From Lineus longissimus (Eukaryota > Nemertea > Pilidiophora > Heteronemertea > Lineidae), in the NCBI RefSeq assembly GCF_910592395.1, contig NC_088310.1, positions 7,883,501-7,947,500 of the forward strand: 64,000 nucleotides of DNA, given 5' to 3'. Position 1 is the stretch's first letter, and every line of letters begins with the position of its first letter. Of this stretch, positions 49,039-59,715 are shown one piece after another. Under the pieces are notes generated by a model, which saw only the letters and a list, made by a program, of their open reading frames with translations, had not been told where the DNA came from and made no database searches. The position numbers and the translations under genes were made by a program.

Positions 49039-49179
49039 CTGGCATTCGGCCATTATCTCATCGTATCTCCTCAGCATCTCCTCTATCTTATCACCGAGCG
49101 GCGTCCCCTTCAAGTCCTTCAGCATCTCCCGGAGCTTCTCGATTGGTACGTCATGGCCGAACAGATCTTGCATCATAGC
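49039..49179 (-). CDS. Exon 20, short cassette exon, 47 codons
   Basis: Phase 0/0; donor CAG|GTAAGG. 141 bp instead of 153. Encodes 'AMMQDLFGHDVPIEKL' and 'IEEMLRRYDEIMAECQ'. The missing four codons shorten one helix. Confidence 0.82.
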
Positions 49180-49289
49180 CTGAAATAAAGTATGGACATC
49201 ATGACAAGATACAAGCAGCATGCGGTTAGAGTCTGGGGCTCTGGATTGACAGGTGGTGGATTCAAACATCAAATCTTATCATCCTTATT

Positions 49290-49472
49290 ACCGCAGTCTT
49301 AAGGTTTTCCCGAAGGTATGGGGCCCACTGTAGGCTACTGTCCACCTATGATGGAGCTTTTTCTTGCCCTGGCATAGACACCAGACATACAATCCTTGGT
49401 TCTCCCCAGGATCGAACCCGGTCCGATTGTACGGCAGCCAGCAGTCTCAACCACAAGGCCATAGGCTCCTTG
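49290..49472 (-). mobile_element. tRNA-derived SINE, family B
   Basis: Minus-strand: 'TATGGCCTTGTGGTTGAGAC' (A box), 'GGGTTCGATCCTGGGGAGAA' (B box), tail 'TAGGTGGACAGTAGCCTACA'. In the exon 19-20 intron. Confidence 0.65.
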
Positions 49473-49519
49473 TGTGAAAATTTTCCTAAATTGTTATTGA
49501 AAGAAAATCATTGCTCTAC

Positions 49520-49843
49520 CTTGTATTTTTCCAGTTTAGACCTCTTGTCTCCCTTCCCGTCATCGTCTTCAAACTGCTTCATCTTGGCCTCCAGATCCTT
49601 CAGCCAGGTATCCACCTGATTCTGCGTGCGGTCCAGCTCGGCCATCTTGCTTGAAGCCTTCTCCAACTCGGCCTTATCTTCGGTGATGTTGACCTTGAGT
49701 TTGTCATACTCGACCTTGGCCTCGTCGAGATCCTTTCGGATCTGTCGAACGCCTTCGCGGCTGGTGTTTGGAATGGTCTTCTCGCCATAAGTGTTCGCAT
49801 TGCGCAGCTTGCAGTGGCCTTGATCAAGAGAGGCTTGAAGATC
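49520..49843 (-). CDS. Exon 19, full 108-codon module
   Basis: Phase 0/0; donor AAG|GTAGAG. Carries 'TIPNTSREGVRQIRKDL' and 'VDTWLKDLEAKMKQF', then a charged 'EDDDGKGDKRSK' stretch before 'LEKYK'. No in-frame Met near its start; recognised by phase and homology. Confidence 0.84.
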
Positions 49844-49969
49844 CTGAAAGGTATGACCACACAGCAGAAAGATTAAACCAAAGTTGTATCAAGACATTCA
49901 AAGGTGATAAAAAAAGCCGACACAGCAAGAACAGTACCGGGTACTCTGAATGCTTATAAAACTTGACTG

Positions 49970-50439
49970 TAGGGCAGAGACCTGTATTCATCCACGACCG
50001 GAAGTGTGGCACAGTCACATAGAGCTTATCAAAATGTCAAGTTGTGGTAAATACATGGCTGGGATGGACCAAAGTGGAATTAATTCTCAATCTGTGGTTG
50101 ATTCTTAATCTACAGAGTCAGGCCATCACAGAAATATGCTTTTTGATAATATATTTAAGAAAATGTGGTCTCACTGGTCAGTTTAGAACTTGTACTTTGA
50201 CAGGGCCATATCAATGCGCCAGTGACGTTTTGATGGATATTGTGTACGGAAATCTTTTTTTCTCAGGCAATCGGTATTGGAATTTTTTAAAACTTTATTA
50301 TGCTATTGGCAAAGGGTTCTTCTTGACACATATAAAATTTTGTGCAGATTGATTGGTCCAATGAGTACTTTTTTTACCAAAACCTATGCACAACAATGTA
50401 CACGTAATGTACACATGTTTTAATAGAGGACTCTGGCCT
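49970..50439. mobile_element. 470-bp TIR element, copy 1
   Basis: Differs from the copy at 51,735 by about one position. Ends AGGGCAGAGACCTGTATT and, inverted, AGGCCAGAGTCCTCTATT (15 of 18 match), flanked by TA on both sides here. No coding capacity: a MITE-like element in the exon 18-19 intron. Confidence 0.7.
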
Positions 50440-51734
50440 AGTAGTCAAAATGGTTGACCAAGTATGAAAAATTTGACACTTGCACACACATTTTATCTTA
50501 TTTTCTCTATTCTGCACGTCCTTTTCATCCCTTTTTCTTGTAGTTGAACCAATACTTATGGCATTATTGTACATATTAACCCTTTTCAGCCGCAATCATG
50601 GATTCAGACCTTAAAACTCAAAATAAACCAGAACAGCGAACTTGATCTGAAGTCGAGTAGTGTAAACTGTATATTATGGACTGGGTATAGTCAACAATGT
50701 TAGTATCCTCAGTTAGTATAACATCCGTATTGTCCTTTGTAGCATCCTGTCCCCTCCGGCGAAGTATCCTCAGTGGGCTGACTGTGTTCTTGACCGTCGG
50801 TGCAAAGATGATGCCATCCGATCGCTCACGCACAACATTAATTGTTGTAATCCTCATTACTGAAGTGAAACGAGACCAGCTACCATCGGTTTTCTCTGGA
50901 GGCATTGTCCTGCTGTAGGGCGAGTGGTAAGAGTGACCAACTTGAAATCCACGGCTTGGCTTTTTGCTTAGTTATAGGCATCTTGAGTTGAAGTTTACTC
51001 TGTGGAGTCCACATGTAAAGTGACCCCCAGGGCATACTTAGTTGAAGCTTGAGGATATTGGGATGGTTCATCATTGTGCTTCTCTGTACTGATGAGCTGC
51101 TTAGATAAACAAATACCTTAGCCATAACAAAAGTCATATCCTAATGAAAAACAAACATTTGGTAGGCCTACACATGTGTCCTCCGATCTTTCAAGTTGAG
51201 AATGTGAGAAAATGAGGTTTCTCAGGGTCAAAGGGGTTCACTTTGAATTGGCCACACATGCTCTTTACTGGCCATATGAAGTTTAAACTTGATAGGTAGG
51301 CAAGTGTGAATCTGAAGTAATCTGGAATTGTGACTTTTTGAAAATTCAGACTCAGTGTTGTAGAGATTCTACAATTTCTATAATCCGTTGTCATGGTAAC
51401 TGCCCAAACTTAGAAACCTGGCCCTGGGACATCCAGCAATGACCATATGAACTCAAAAACTCTTATTTCTAATAATGTATATATCCTTTATTTCAAACTA
51501 ACAGTGCTTAGTAGGATTTAATAATTTTTAACAGAAATATTACATGTTGGGTATTTGCCACGCCCACATCACTTCAACATAGAATTTGAGGCCGGACATA
51601 GCAAGAAGATGAACTCGAATAAAAATTTTACAATTCAATATAATTCAAAAATTCCTTTTGCACAGTAATGTGGACATCTAGGGGAATCTGAAAACAGCAG
51701 AACATTTGACCTGGGGCCAACACTGGCTCTCTAC

Positions 51735-52204
51735 TAGGGCAGAGACCTGTATTCATCCACGACCGGAAGTGTGGCACAGTCACATAGAGCTTATCAAAAT
51801 GTCAAGTTGTGGTAAATACATGGCTGGGATGGACCAAAGTGGAATTAATTCTCAATCTGTGGTTGATTCTTAATCTACAGAGTCAGGCCATCACAGAAAT
51901 ATGCTTTTTGATAATATATTTAAGAAAATGTGGTCTCACTGGTCAGTTTAGAACTTGTACTTTGACAGGGCCATATCAATGCGCCAGTGACGTTTTGATG
52001 GATATTGTGTACGGAAATCTTTTTTTCTCAGGCAATCGGTATTGGAATTTTTTTAAACTTTATTATGCTATTGGCAAAGGGTTCTTCTTGACACATATAA
52101 AATTTTGTGCAGATTGATTGGTCCAATGAGTACTTTTTTTACCAAAACCTATGCACAACAATGTACACGTAATGTACACATGTTTTAATAGAGGACTCTG
52201 GCCT
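51735..52204. mobile_element. 470-bp TIR element, copy 2
   Basis: Same orientation and same length as copy 1, 1,295 bp away. The 3' TA is replaced by TG, followed a few bases later by a T31 run. Local transposition or segmental duplication are both possible. Confidence 0.7.
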
Positions 52205-52208
52205 GTAA

Positions 52209-52211
<3 letters not shown>

Positions 52212-52242
<31 letters not shown>
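52212..52242. repeat. Homopolymer T31
   Basis: Uninterrupted run of 31 T (A on the coding strand), just after the second 470-bp element. Confidence 0.9.
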
Positions 52243-52244
<2 letters not shown>

Positions 52245-52426
52245 TCGTACACTTAGAGTACACTTTAACACTGGTGGAAGAAGTTTCGTGCAGCGTGCTT
52301 ATTTACATGTTGTTGTTATGTGAAACACAATAGGATAGGATGGGTGCAAAGATTATTACTATCATGACCATTATCTATGAGCAGGCCAGCCAGGTTATCA
52401 CATCTGACATTTCGTTTAAGACTCAC

Positions 52427-52591
52427 CATGATATTTGAGAGACCGGCGTCAACTGCCCCTCTATCCTTGGACGATGGGTCGATCTTTCTCAACTTCTCCT
52501 GGGTGTCGAGCAGCCAGTCGTTGTAGTCGTCCATGGCCTCTTGGTAGTTGCTGTGGTCGCCATGGTTCGACTCGAGCTTCTTGCATTGCTC
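52427..52591 (-). CDS. Exon 18, 165-bp cassette exon, 55 codons
   Basis: Phase 0/0; donor ATG|GTGAGT. Encodes 'YNDWLLDTQEKLRKIDPSSK'. The Cys and GD of the usual signature are replaced here by Ile and KDR, so this module has diverged at the surface loop. Confidence 0.84.
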
Positions 52592-52934
52592 CTGAAAATG
52601 TTAAAGAAGAGGTTACCAAAGGTTCCTAGCAAAGATAGATGCAGTAGCAGAACAACAAGCTTCGATGGACACGACTGGTTAGATAGTTCATATGCCAAAG
52701 CCTTCAGTATCATGGCTATTCCTTTAGGGCAATTACAGAAGGACTTTCTGACCCTTTTACCATTTAGAAACATGATTCGTCACCAATATAACAGTGTACA
52801 AACATTATTTTGCTGACTTCTCAATGTATAATCGGATGTAATACATTGCGAAACAAACCTTTCTCTGTCATTTCAGTCAAAGATTTTTAGAAGAGGGATG
52901 TTTTTCTGAGAAATACATGTATCCTATAACTTAC

Positions 52935-53087
52935 CATAGATTGTGAAACAAGTCCCTGATATTTGGTTGTAAGTTGTGTAATATTGTGCGAGATGCGGGC
53001 ATCAGCATTTGTCTCAAGGAGAGTCTGGGCACGTTGGTTCACCTCATCGAGTTCGTTTTGGCGGTCCAAGATTTCTTGGTGCTTGTC
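52935..53087 (-). CDS. Exon 17, 153-bp cassette exon, 51 codons
   Basis: Phase 0/0; donor ATG|GTAAGT. Encodes 'DKHQEILDRQNELDEV' and 'ITQLTTKYQGLVSQSM'. Confidence 0.85.
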
Positions 53088-53188
53088 CTGAAAATGCAAC
53101 GATTGTCAGATGAGGTGATTTTCGCCTTTCACTTACTTACTGATGACTAACAAACCCCCCCGCAATAACAGATCAAAACACAAGGAGT

Positions 53189-53325
53189 TACAGTGGAACC
53201 TCACTTAGCAGACACCTCTCTTTTAAGGACACCCACACTATCAATGACACTGCATCTGGTCCCAAGTTGGCCCTTTCCTTTGAAATTGACCTCTGTAATC
53301 AGGACACCTCTCATTGACTGCAATC
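53189..53325. mobile_element. pogo/Tc1-type MITE copy, one clear end
   Basis: TA then CAGTGGAACCTCACTTAGCA; internal 'GACCTCTGTAATCAGGACAC'. In the exon 16-17 intron. Confidence 0.55.
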
Positions 53326-53420
53326 CACACCGGATTCCATTAGTTCATTTGCCTAGCCGTTTTCAATTTCGGTAACAATTTGAAGTTGAATCTTCCTGCA
53401 GATGAAAAACTTCTCCCTAC

Positions 53421-53598
53421 CTGGTATTTCTCGAGCAGTTCCTTCTTCTCCTTAAGCGTGGGCTGGAGCGGGATGTTGCCCTTGAGGAAGGCTCCTGTGT
53501 CATTCATCCAGTCTGAGAATTCATCCTTGCCAGTCTCGAAGTCGCCCCATTTATCGAGGCAGTCGTCGAGGTTCTTCTCGGCACCATCAAGATCGTTC
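53421..53598 (-). CDS. Exon 16, second part of the split module, 59 codons + 1 nt
   Basis: Phase 2 in, phase 0 out; its first base completes Lys with exon 15. Encodes 'LDDCLDKWGDFETGKDEF' and 'LKEKKELLEKYQ'. Exons 15+16 total 327 bp. Confidence 0.84.
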
Positions 53599-53745
53599 CT
53601 GGAAATGACCAAACTCGCTTTTACAGTACTTTTAATTTCAAATGGTCAGGAGGGCAGTACCCTTTGACTCAGTCCCTGGGAATGGATGCAAGGAAAAACT
53701 GACAAGTATCGATATGACTTAGAAATAGATGAGGACCAGACTTAC

Positions 53746-53894
53746 TTGAACCCATTGAATTCTCTCTGCATTTCGTCAATCTCTGCACGAATTCTGTTCT
53801 GTCCAGGTAGTGACGTATCGGGCAGGAGCTTCTCGCCCATGGCCACAGCTTTTTCTAGTTTCTCCTCACCGTCCAGGATAGCTTCCTCGAGGGC
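53746..53894 (-). CDS. Exon 15, first part of a split 109-residue module, 49 codons + 2 nt
   Basis: Phase 0 in, phase 2 out; acceptor CTAG, donor AA|GTAAGT. Has 'LLPDTSLPGQNRIRAEI', a degenerate form of the module signature. The split falls after residue 49. Confidence 0.83.
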
Positions 53895-54350
53895 CTAGAA
53901 TGAAATGCAAAGAGGAACATATAGTCCTTTACAGCCTTAGATGGGAAACACACTGGTCTCATTTTTTCATTGTAAATAAGATCTTAAAATATTATACTAC
54001 CTAAATCTGAGGAAGTTTTACTATAACTCAATAACAGCAGTGTATCACCGCTGTCAATTGATATGGGCCCACTATGCCTCATAGTATTCAAAAGAGCGTT
54101 GTGCTAAAGCTTGTTTTTGCCAAACAACATGATATTTTTATGATACATGTACATTTACATATATATAATCCAATTTTCTTAATCTTATGTGAATTAGGCA
54201 TATTGTATGATCGTGAAAAATTAAGAAATAAGGCCATAAAGTGCTACTTTTCTTTTCCTTTTCAAAGTGACCCACTCACAATCACTACATCAAAATCCCA
54301 TGCCTGTTATGCAAGTATAAAATGCTAAATATCTGAAGTTGTTTCCTCAC

Positions 54351-54515
54351 CTTAGTCCTGTCGATCTTATTCTTCACCGCGTCCTTGTCGCCATAGACGT
54401 CAGAGCAGGCGGCCAGCTTCTCCCTCGCGCCGCGAAGCCAAGAGTTGTAGTTGGCGCACGACTCCTGGTATGCCTGGTGGTCCTCGACCATCTGCTCATT
54501 CTTCTTGACAGCGTC
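54351..54515 (-). CDS. Exon 14, 165-bp cassette exon, 55 codons
   Basis: Phase 0/0; acceptor GCTTCTAG, donor AAG|GTGAGG. Encodes 'NYNSWLRGAREKLAAC' and 'SDVYGDKDAVKNKIDRTK'. The acceptor is the last member of a 33-bp tandem array whose other units carry similar TAG acceptors. Confidence 0.86.
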
Positions 54516-54523
54516 CTAGAAGC

Positions 54524-54665
54524 AGACGACATAAATAACGTCAAAAGATTGCTAGCAGACGACACAAATAACGTCAAAAGATTGCTAGCAGATGACACAA
54601 ATAACGTCAAAAGATTGCTGGCAGATAACGTCAAATGATCGCTGGCAGACGACACAAATAAAATC
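54524..54665. repeat. 33-bp array next to the exon 14 acceptor
   Basis: About four units of 'CAAATAACGTCAAAAGATTG' plus 'CTAGCAGACGACA'. On the minus strand each unit ends in a pyrimidine-rich TAG like the real acceptor of exon 14. Confidence 0.85.
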
Positions 54666-55323
54666 AAACGTCTGCTGAGTCTGATAAAATGTTCTGGCTA
54701 ATAATACTATAATCAGTTACACATTTTGAATATAAGACATGATTTTTTTTAATTTGGGAGTAAAAACAACAGATCATAATTTGAATCATCATAAAACAAT
54801 ATGACTGTTACCATGGCAACAATAAACAACATCACTTACCTCCAGTTCATGAAATAAAGAAGAGCATTAGAGGACAAGCTAACATACACGAAAACTAAAC
54901 ACTACGTTGGGAATAAGGACAACTAAACAAACAAAACGACAAGTAAAATCTTTATTTTATGCCAAGTACAGAGAAATAATGATATCGCTGAAAAAGATTG
55001 GATGAGTATACATAAACACAAAACAAATATCTGTCAATTTGGGAATTTAACAATCTAGCCATCCTAGCTCATCCTAGCCACCCTAGCCATATCTAAACAT
55101 CAAGTTACACAGACTGCTTTGATTACTACATCCCAGCCCAATAGAGCTCCAAACATCTACGAAATACTTCGAAGATAAACCCTCCTCCCCATCCCCAAGT
55201 TATAGAAATGAACTTGTCACCATAGCACGGGCAACGCCTACAACATTTTGCATATAAAATAACATCAACCCCACCAAAATATACAATTAAATCTTTCAAG
55301 ATTTCGAAACAATTTGACGTTAC

Positions 55324-55476
55324 CTCTGCCATGTCTTTCAATGCGTCATACTTGTCCTTGACTTCCGCCATCTGACTGGCCAGCTGGCTGCCAGGGCTCT
55401 TCTGCTCGAGCTCCTGGGCCTTGGCGAGGACGGAGTCGATCATGTGCTGGTGGGAGACGATGTCCTGGTCCTGACC
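55324..55476 (-). CDS. Exon 13, 153-bp cassette exon, 51 codons
   Basis: Phase 0/0; acceptor TTGCAG, donor GAG|GTAACG. Encodes 'GQDQDIVSHQHMIDSVL' and 'QMAEVKDKYDALKDMAE'. Confidence 0.85.
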
Positions 55477-56038
55477 CTGCAATGGAGGATGGAGACAATA
55501 GAAAGTGGGACCTGATGTCTAATGAGGTTTGGCCAAGTAGTTTGGGCATTGGACTGGTTTGATATCGAATATTGACTCATCAGTTGCGACATTGAGCAAA
55601 TCACTTCACTCCGATTACCACATGCGTCGAAAACCTCGAGACGCCTTGTATCTGGTCCGAAGCAGACCCACTTCCAAGGGAGAAACAAGAGACACCTCAC
55701 TGTGAAGATCAACTCATAATTCTTGACCGTAGATGGAGCCAAGGGGTCATTGACACCAATTGGCACCCAACTGCAATTGCACCCGCCAAATGCTCACAGG
55801 AGATAAGGAAGGTCTCATGAAGTTCCTTCAAAATTTGGAAAGGAACAATCCAGATTTCATGTCAAACTAGATTGAGAAATCTGCTTAACAGCAAATTAAA
55901 TGGGCCCCCGAGTATTGGATGGAGGGAGCATTGGGTTATCCTAGTGATAGTAAACTGTTGTATGGATTACATTATCCTAGCCAGAGAATGAGGGTGGAGA
56001 CAGTTCTTGGTAAGTATAGTTCAGAGTGCATCACTCAC

Positions 56039-56231
56039 TGGGTGAGGTAAAGTCTTGGGTTTGAAAGTGTTGGGGAAAGTGTTTGAGGCTTGTTTCTGTT
56101 AAAAACATTGTTGACACCATTCTCAGTTGCTGCTTTGCTGATCTTGGACAGTGTTTTATCAGTTCAGCTACTGAGGTAGGCCTAAAACACTTTCTCCAAC
56201 ACTTTGAAAACAGAAGACTTGATGTTACCCA
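56039..56231. repeat. 193-bp imperfect hairpin
   Basis: Arms TGGGTGAGGTAAAGTCTT and GTTGGGGAAAGTGTTTGAGGC pair with the inverted complements near 56,178-56,231; inner segments also pair in part (CTCAGTTGCTG / CAGCTACTGAG). In the exon 12-13 intron. Confidence 0.6.
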
Positions 56232-56339
56232 TTGTCTGTGTAAGGGGTGGGTCTGTAAAAAGACATGTTTGAGATGAAATTGAAATAGCATTGAGAATTA
56301 AAGATGCTTTCCCAATGCTTGACTGGTCCGGCAAGAGGC

Positions 56340-57030
56340 ATTGCCAGGAAAACGTGACGTCATTTTGGCCATTCTTCTTACCGCACGCCCTCCCTCTCCG
56401 TAAAACTTGCAGACATGGTGTGAAGTGGGAGGGCGCACAATGGGAACCACACTGCCGCGATGTTAATAGTTTCTATTTATAGAATTCAGCGGCAGAGATT
56501 TTAATCACGGAAAAAGTTGATTAACTCGGCTAATCTCAATGGATTTTACCCAGGAATGTTTTCAAGGCGAGAGAAACATCTGATTTAAGTACTGCGCTTA
56601 TTAGATTTCATGTTCATGCCGAAGATTGGCCTAAAACGTGGACGAAAAGAGTGCATTATCGAGTGTTGGAGAGGTCACGTGATTGGACGAGAAACCTGAG
56701 CGAAAACAATACTAACTCCAGCTCCCAGAGAGGGAGGAGCTGGAGTCATAAAAACGCATCTAAAGCATCGAAATATTCTGAGTTTTGAAAAATCGTTTTG
56801 CGATAGTCCATGAATCGAATTGGGTTTCTTTATAATACCTCCATCGTCCCATCGCTCGACCAACTCCTGAGAATAATGACGTCATTATGACGGGGCGGAG
56901 CTTATGCTAATGTATCAGCGTCTCGCCTCTGCGCATGTCACAGCGCATGTCAGATTGAATCGCGACTTCGGCATGTTGGGAGAAGACGATCAGACGAATC
57001 TCAGCATAAAAGCGTCAATAACATCAAAAT
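56340..57030. promoter_or_regulatory. Candidate intronic promoter/enhancer (MEF2, CRE, E-box, GC box)
   Basis: In the intron between exons 12 and 13, a CpG-richer patch holds two perfect CREs TGACGTCA (56,355-56,362; 56,877-56,884), a perfect MEF2 site CTATTTATAG (56,473-56,482), CACGTGATTGG (56,676-56,686), GGGGCGGAG (56,892-56,900), an 11-bp inverted repeat ACTCCAGCTCC (56,715-56,746) and two GCGCATGTCA motifs. Such clustering is unusual in this window. Nesprin-type genes are known to use internal promoters; that this one does is inference. Confidence 0.35.
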
Positions 57031-57242
57031 GAGCCGAAATTTTGAAAAGTCTTTAGTGACGTCCCTTGGATGGGGGTATGCTTGGTGGGTTTGGGGTGAA
57101 AGATTTTTGGTTTGTTCAGCTGTTTCAGAGAACACTCACACTAAAGTTTGGCAACAGATAGAATGCAGAATTCCAGCAATATCAATATGGTCCCCAGACT
57201 GTGTGGTCTGGGGCCCATAATTATTATGATAAAAATTCTTAC

Positions 57243-57566
57243 CTTTGCTTTCTGCAGCTGTACCTTCTTCTCACTCAAATCAACCTTTGGTTCAGTCTCT
57301 CTGACCTTTTTCTCCATATCCTTTAACCATTTTAAAACCTGATCGTTATTGTCGTCAAAGTCCGTCCATTGCAGCAGACACGTCTCCAATGTGATCTTCG
57401 TGTCGCTGATATTGGCGACGAATTCGTCCCAGTCCCGCTGCAATGCGTGGAGTTCTTGGCGGATGTAGTCGCGGCCTTCGAGGTTTGTGTTGGTCATCGT
57501 CTTCTCTCCGAGGGAGTTGGTCGTATGAATCATGCCCTGGCCTTCTTCTTTCAGGACAACAAATTC
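57243..57566 (-). CDS. Exon 12, full 108-codon module
   Basis: Phase 0/0; donor AAG|GTAAGA. Carries 'MTNTNLEGRDYIRQEL' and 'VLKWLKDMEKKVRE', ending 'LSEKKVQLQKAK'. It is followed by a 1.77-kb intron that contains a long hairpin and a promoter-like segment. Confidence 0.87.
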
Positions 57567-57763
57567 CTGGAAAAGAATTGAAGATTCAAGCAATTGCCTC
57601 TGATGCCCTCCCCAGTTGCCCTGGACATTTCTTCCATCACTAAGGCAACTTTGTTTTCATTGAATTCCATTTAAGGTAGCCTTTTTTCATCAAATAGCAA
57701 AAGCCCCTTGGGCAAAACTTGATGTGCCTGTTAAAAGTGAATTCCGAGGCCTGAAAATTTTAC

Positions 57764-57928
57764 CTGTAGTTTTTCTAATTGTGACTGTATGCTGTACTTG
57801 TCCCCCGACGTATCAGCACAGACTGAGAGTGTCTCCTCGGTGTCGTTCAGCCAGGCGAGGCACTGGGCGTACGACTCTTTATACTGGTGATGGTCCTCCA
57901 TATTGGTCTCAAACTTCTTCAACATGTC
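57764..57928 (-). CDS. Exon 11, 165-bp cassette exon, 55 codons
   Basis: Phase 0/0; donor CAG|GTAAAA. Encodes 'CLAWLNDTEETLSVC' and 'ADTSGDKYSIQSQLEKLQ'. Confidence 0.86.
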
Positions 57929-58034
57929 CTGAAATCATAAGGAAGTCGTAAGCTGAAGTAATCAATCTGATGTAAGAGAGTTCAAGATGGATTTCTGACT
58001 CCGACCCCGACTCATCTTTGAGACGGAATTACAG

Positions 58035-58158
58035 TCATTTGAAATCAAAGAAATGACTCCCACCCTTGGAATTGGCATGCACTTCTTTTTGAAAGGTTCT
58101 AATTGCTTTAGGATTTCAAGTACTAGCCAAAATTGTGGTGCCTACGGTCAACCCTTGA
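58035..58158. mobile_element. Foldback MITE fragment, copy 3
   Basis: Shares 'AGCCAAAATTGTGGTGCCTA' and 'CGGTCAACCC' with the other copies; one arm is missing. Its end lies about 11 bp from the exon 10 donor. Confidence 0.5.
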
Positions 58159-58168
58159 GAGTACCCAC

Positions 58169-58321
58169 CTTGGACACGGACGACAAAGCGGCAAATCTTG
58201 CATTGAGTTGAGAAAGTTGCGTGGAGACTTTAGGATCGCCGCTATTCTGGAGCAGACTCTGGGCCCTCTCGCTCAACACGTCGAACATCGCCTGCTGGGC
58301 AACAATCTCTTCATGCTTGGC
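58169..58321 (-). CDS. Exon 10, 153-bp cassette exon, 51 codons
   Basis: Phase 0/0. Encodes 'AKHEEIVAQQAMFDVL', 'ERAQSLLQNSGDPKVST' and 'QLNARFAALSSVSK'. It has no internal start codon near its 5' end and is recognisable only by homology to the other 51-codon exons. Donor AAG|GTGGGT is weaker than its neighbours. A foldback MITE ends about 11 nt inside the next intron. Confidence 0.83.
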
Positions 58322-58554
58322 CTGGAAGTTAACAAAAGAATCTTGAATCTATGATGACCAAATCTCTGCCTTCTGTTGATGAAGGTTCATTAAATCTTCC
58401 AACAATACTCCAAATTGGCTGATAAAGAATCATTCGATCACCTAACAATACTTCAAGATGGCTGTGCGAGAAAAGACAACAGCTGGCCAACAGTCTGACC
58501 ACCGATGCATGAGGTTTTTCTTTCTTTTCAAATACTAGCTCCAATTCTGCTCAC

Positions 58555-58700
58555 CTTGTGCTGTTTGAGCTGGTCGTTCTTCTCCTTGAGTGTGGCCTTG
58601 AGGTCTGAGTCGGTCTTGATGTTGAGCTGGGTCTCCTTCAGCCAGTCGTTTAGTTCGTTATACTTGTCTTCATACTCGATCCATTGGTGGAGAAGCTTGT
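58555..58700 (-). CDS. Exon 9, second part of the split module, 48 codons + 2 nt
   Basis: Phase 1 in, phase 0 out; donor AAG|GTGAGC. Encodes 'KLLHQWIEYEDKYNELNDWL' and ends 'LKEKNDQLKQHK'. With exon 8 it totals exactly 327 bp, the size of unsplit modules. Confidence 0.85.
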
Positions 58701-59102
58701 CTGAAGTAAAGGACCGCAATTATTACAATGGTTTCAGACCAGCTGATGATGTGGTAATTGTATTTGTTTAAACTTCGCCAGATGATACTTCACTTTTTAG
58801 GGCCATTTTGAGAGAATTTTCAAACATGAATAATAATGACACCGAAACAGTCATAAGTTTTGATCGAAAGCCTTTCAATGAAGGGTCATGTCAATAGGTT
58901 TCGAATAGACATTCAAAGGGACCAGATTAAAATTAAGGAACTGATAACACACTTGATGTACTGGTCATCTCAAATCACCTCAAATTTAATAATGGAAAGT
59001 GGTTTTGAATGCCTTTTGACTTCTTATTTTGCACCAACATCAAGGAGATATCATTGTCAATGTTACTCAAATCAACAACATAAGACAAGGACAGTAGCTT
59101 AC

Positions 59103-59283
59103 CCAAGTTGGACAGCACATCATCCACAGAGTTGGTATACGTGTCGTAATCTTGCTTGAGAGCTCTCAGCTCCTCCCTGATCATCTCCTTGCCATTGTCG
59201 TTGGTGTTAATCATGGTCGCATCGCCCTTCTGAGCGGCGTCTTGGAGCTTGTTCTTGCCGGTGTCGCTGGCAGACATCAGGCT
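59103..59283 (-). CDS. Exon 8, first part of a split 109-residue module, 60 codons + 1 nt
   Basis: Phase 0 in, phase 1 out. Starts 'SLMSASDTGKNKLQD', carries 'MINTNDNGKEMIREEL' in the module signature position. The donor G|GTAAGC leaves one base that joins exon 9 to make Asp, restoring the frame. Confidence 0.85.
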
Positions 59284-59715
59284 CTGTAGAGAACAGATTC
59301 ATGATTATCAACTGCTGGTATCTTTGTTTCATCTCAATGTCAGTACAAAATTTGAAAGGCTGTGATAATGCTGGTGTATACTGCAAAATTGTAAAGTCAC
59401 GGCACCAAGTGTAACGGACATATGCATAACTATTAACGGCTAGCATCTTTAGAATCGACACGTGTATAGAACTTATGGTAAAGCCTTTTCATCTCAACAT
59501 CAAAACAAATTTTGAATAGTTGAGATATTGCCACTGCATGCTGCCAAATCGTAAATTCAAAGCACCAAGTGTAAAGGACAGATGCATATGTACCATGACT
59601 GCACAGCTATAGACTTCTAGACTTGTGTTTCAAGAGCATGTGATGTTCTTGGTCATGAAAATCATCCCCATATCCAACACAGAATTCATATTCACATTAA
59701 TGTTATGATTCTCAC

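Larger units (their letters stand above)
49844..52426. other. Intron between exons 18 and 19
   Basis: Two 470-bp elements flank 1.3 kb of unique sequence. A minus-strand frame at 50,618-50,905 (95 codons, starts MPPEKTDGSW) is somewhat GC-richer but shows no known domain, so I do not call it a gene. Confidence 0.45.

Noticed and set aside
50618-50905. 95-codon minus-strand frame as a separate exon or gene
   Set aside because: No recognised domain, no phase-compatible splice pair with neighbouring exons, and no homology to the repeats. Left as unexplained.
49970-52204. A small LTR retrotransposon (two 470-bp direct repeats around 1.3 kb)
   Set aside because: Repeats lack TG...CA ends, no primer-binding site or polypurine tract adjoins them, no target duplication flanks the whole, and each repeat has its own inverted ends.
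52212-52242. Poly(A) tail of a retroposed copy (T31)
   Set aside because: No target duplication and no identifiable source sequence next to it; treated as a homopolymer.
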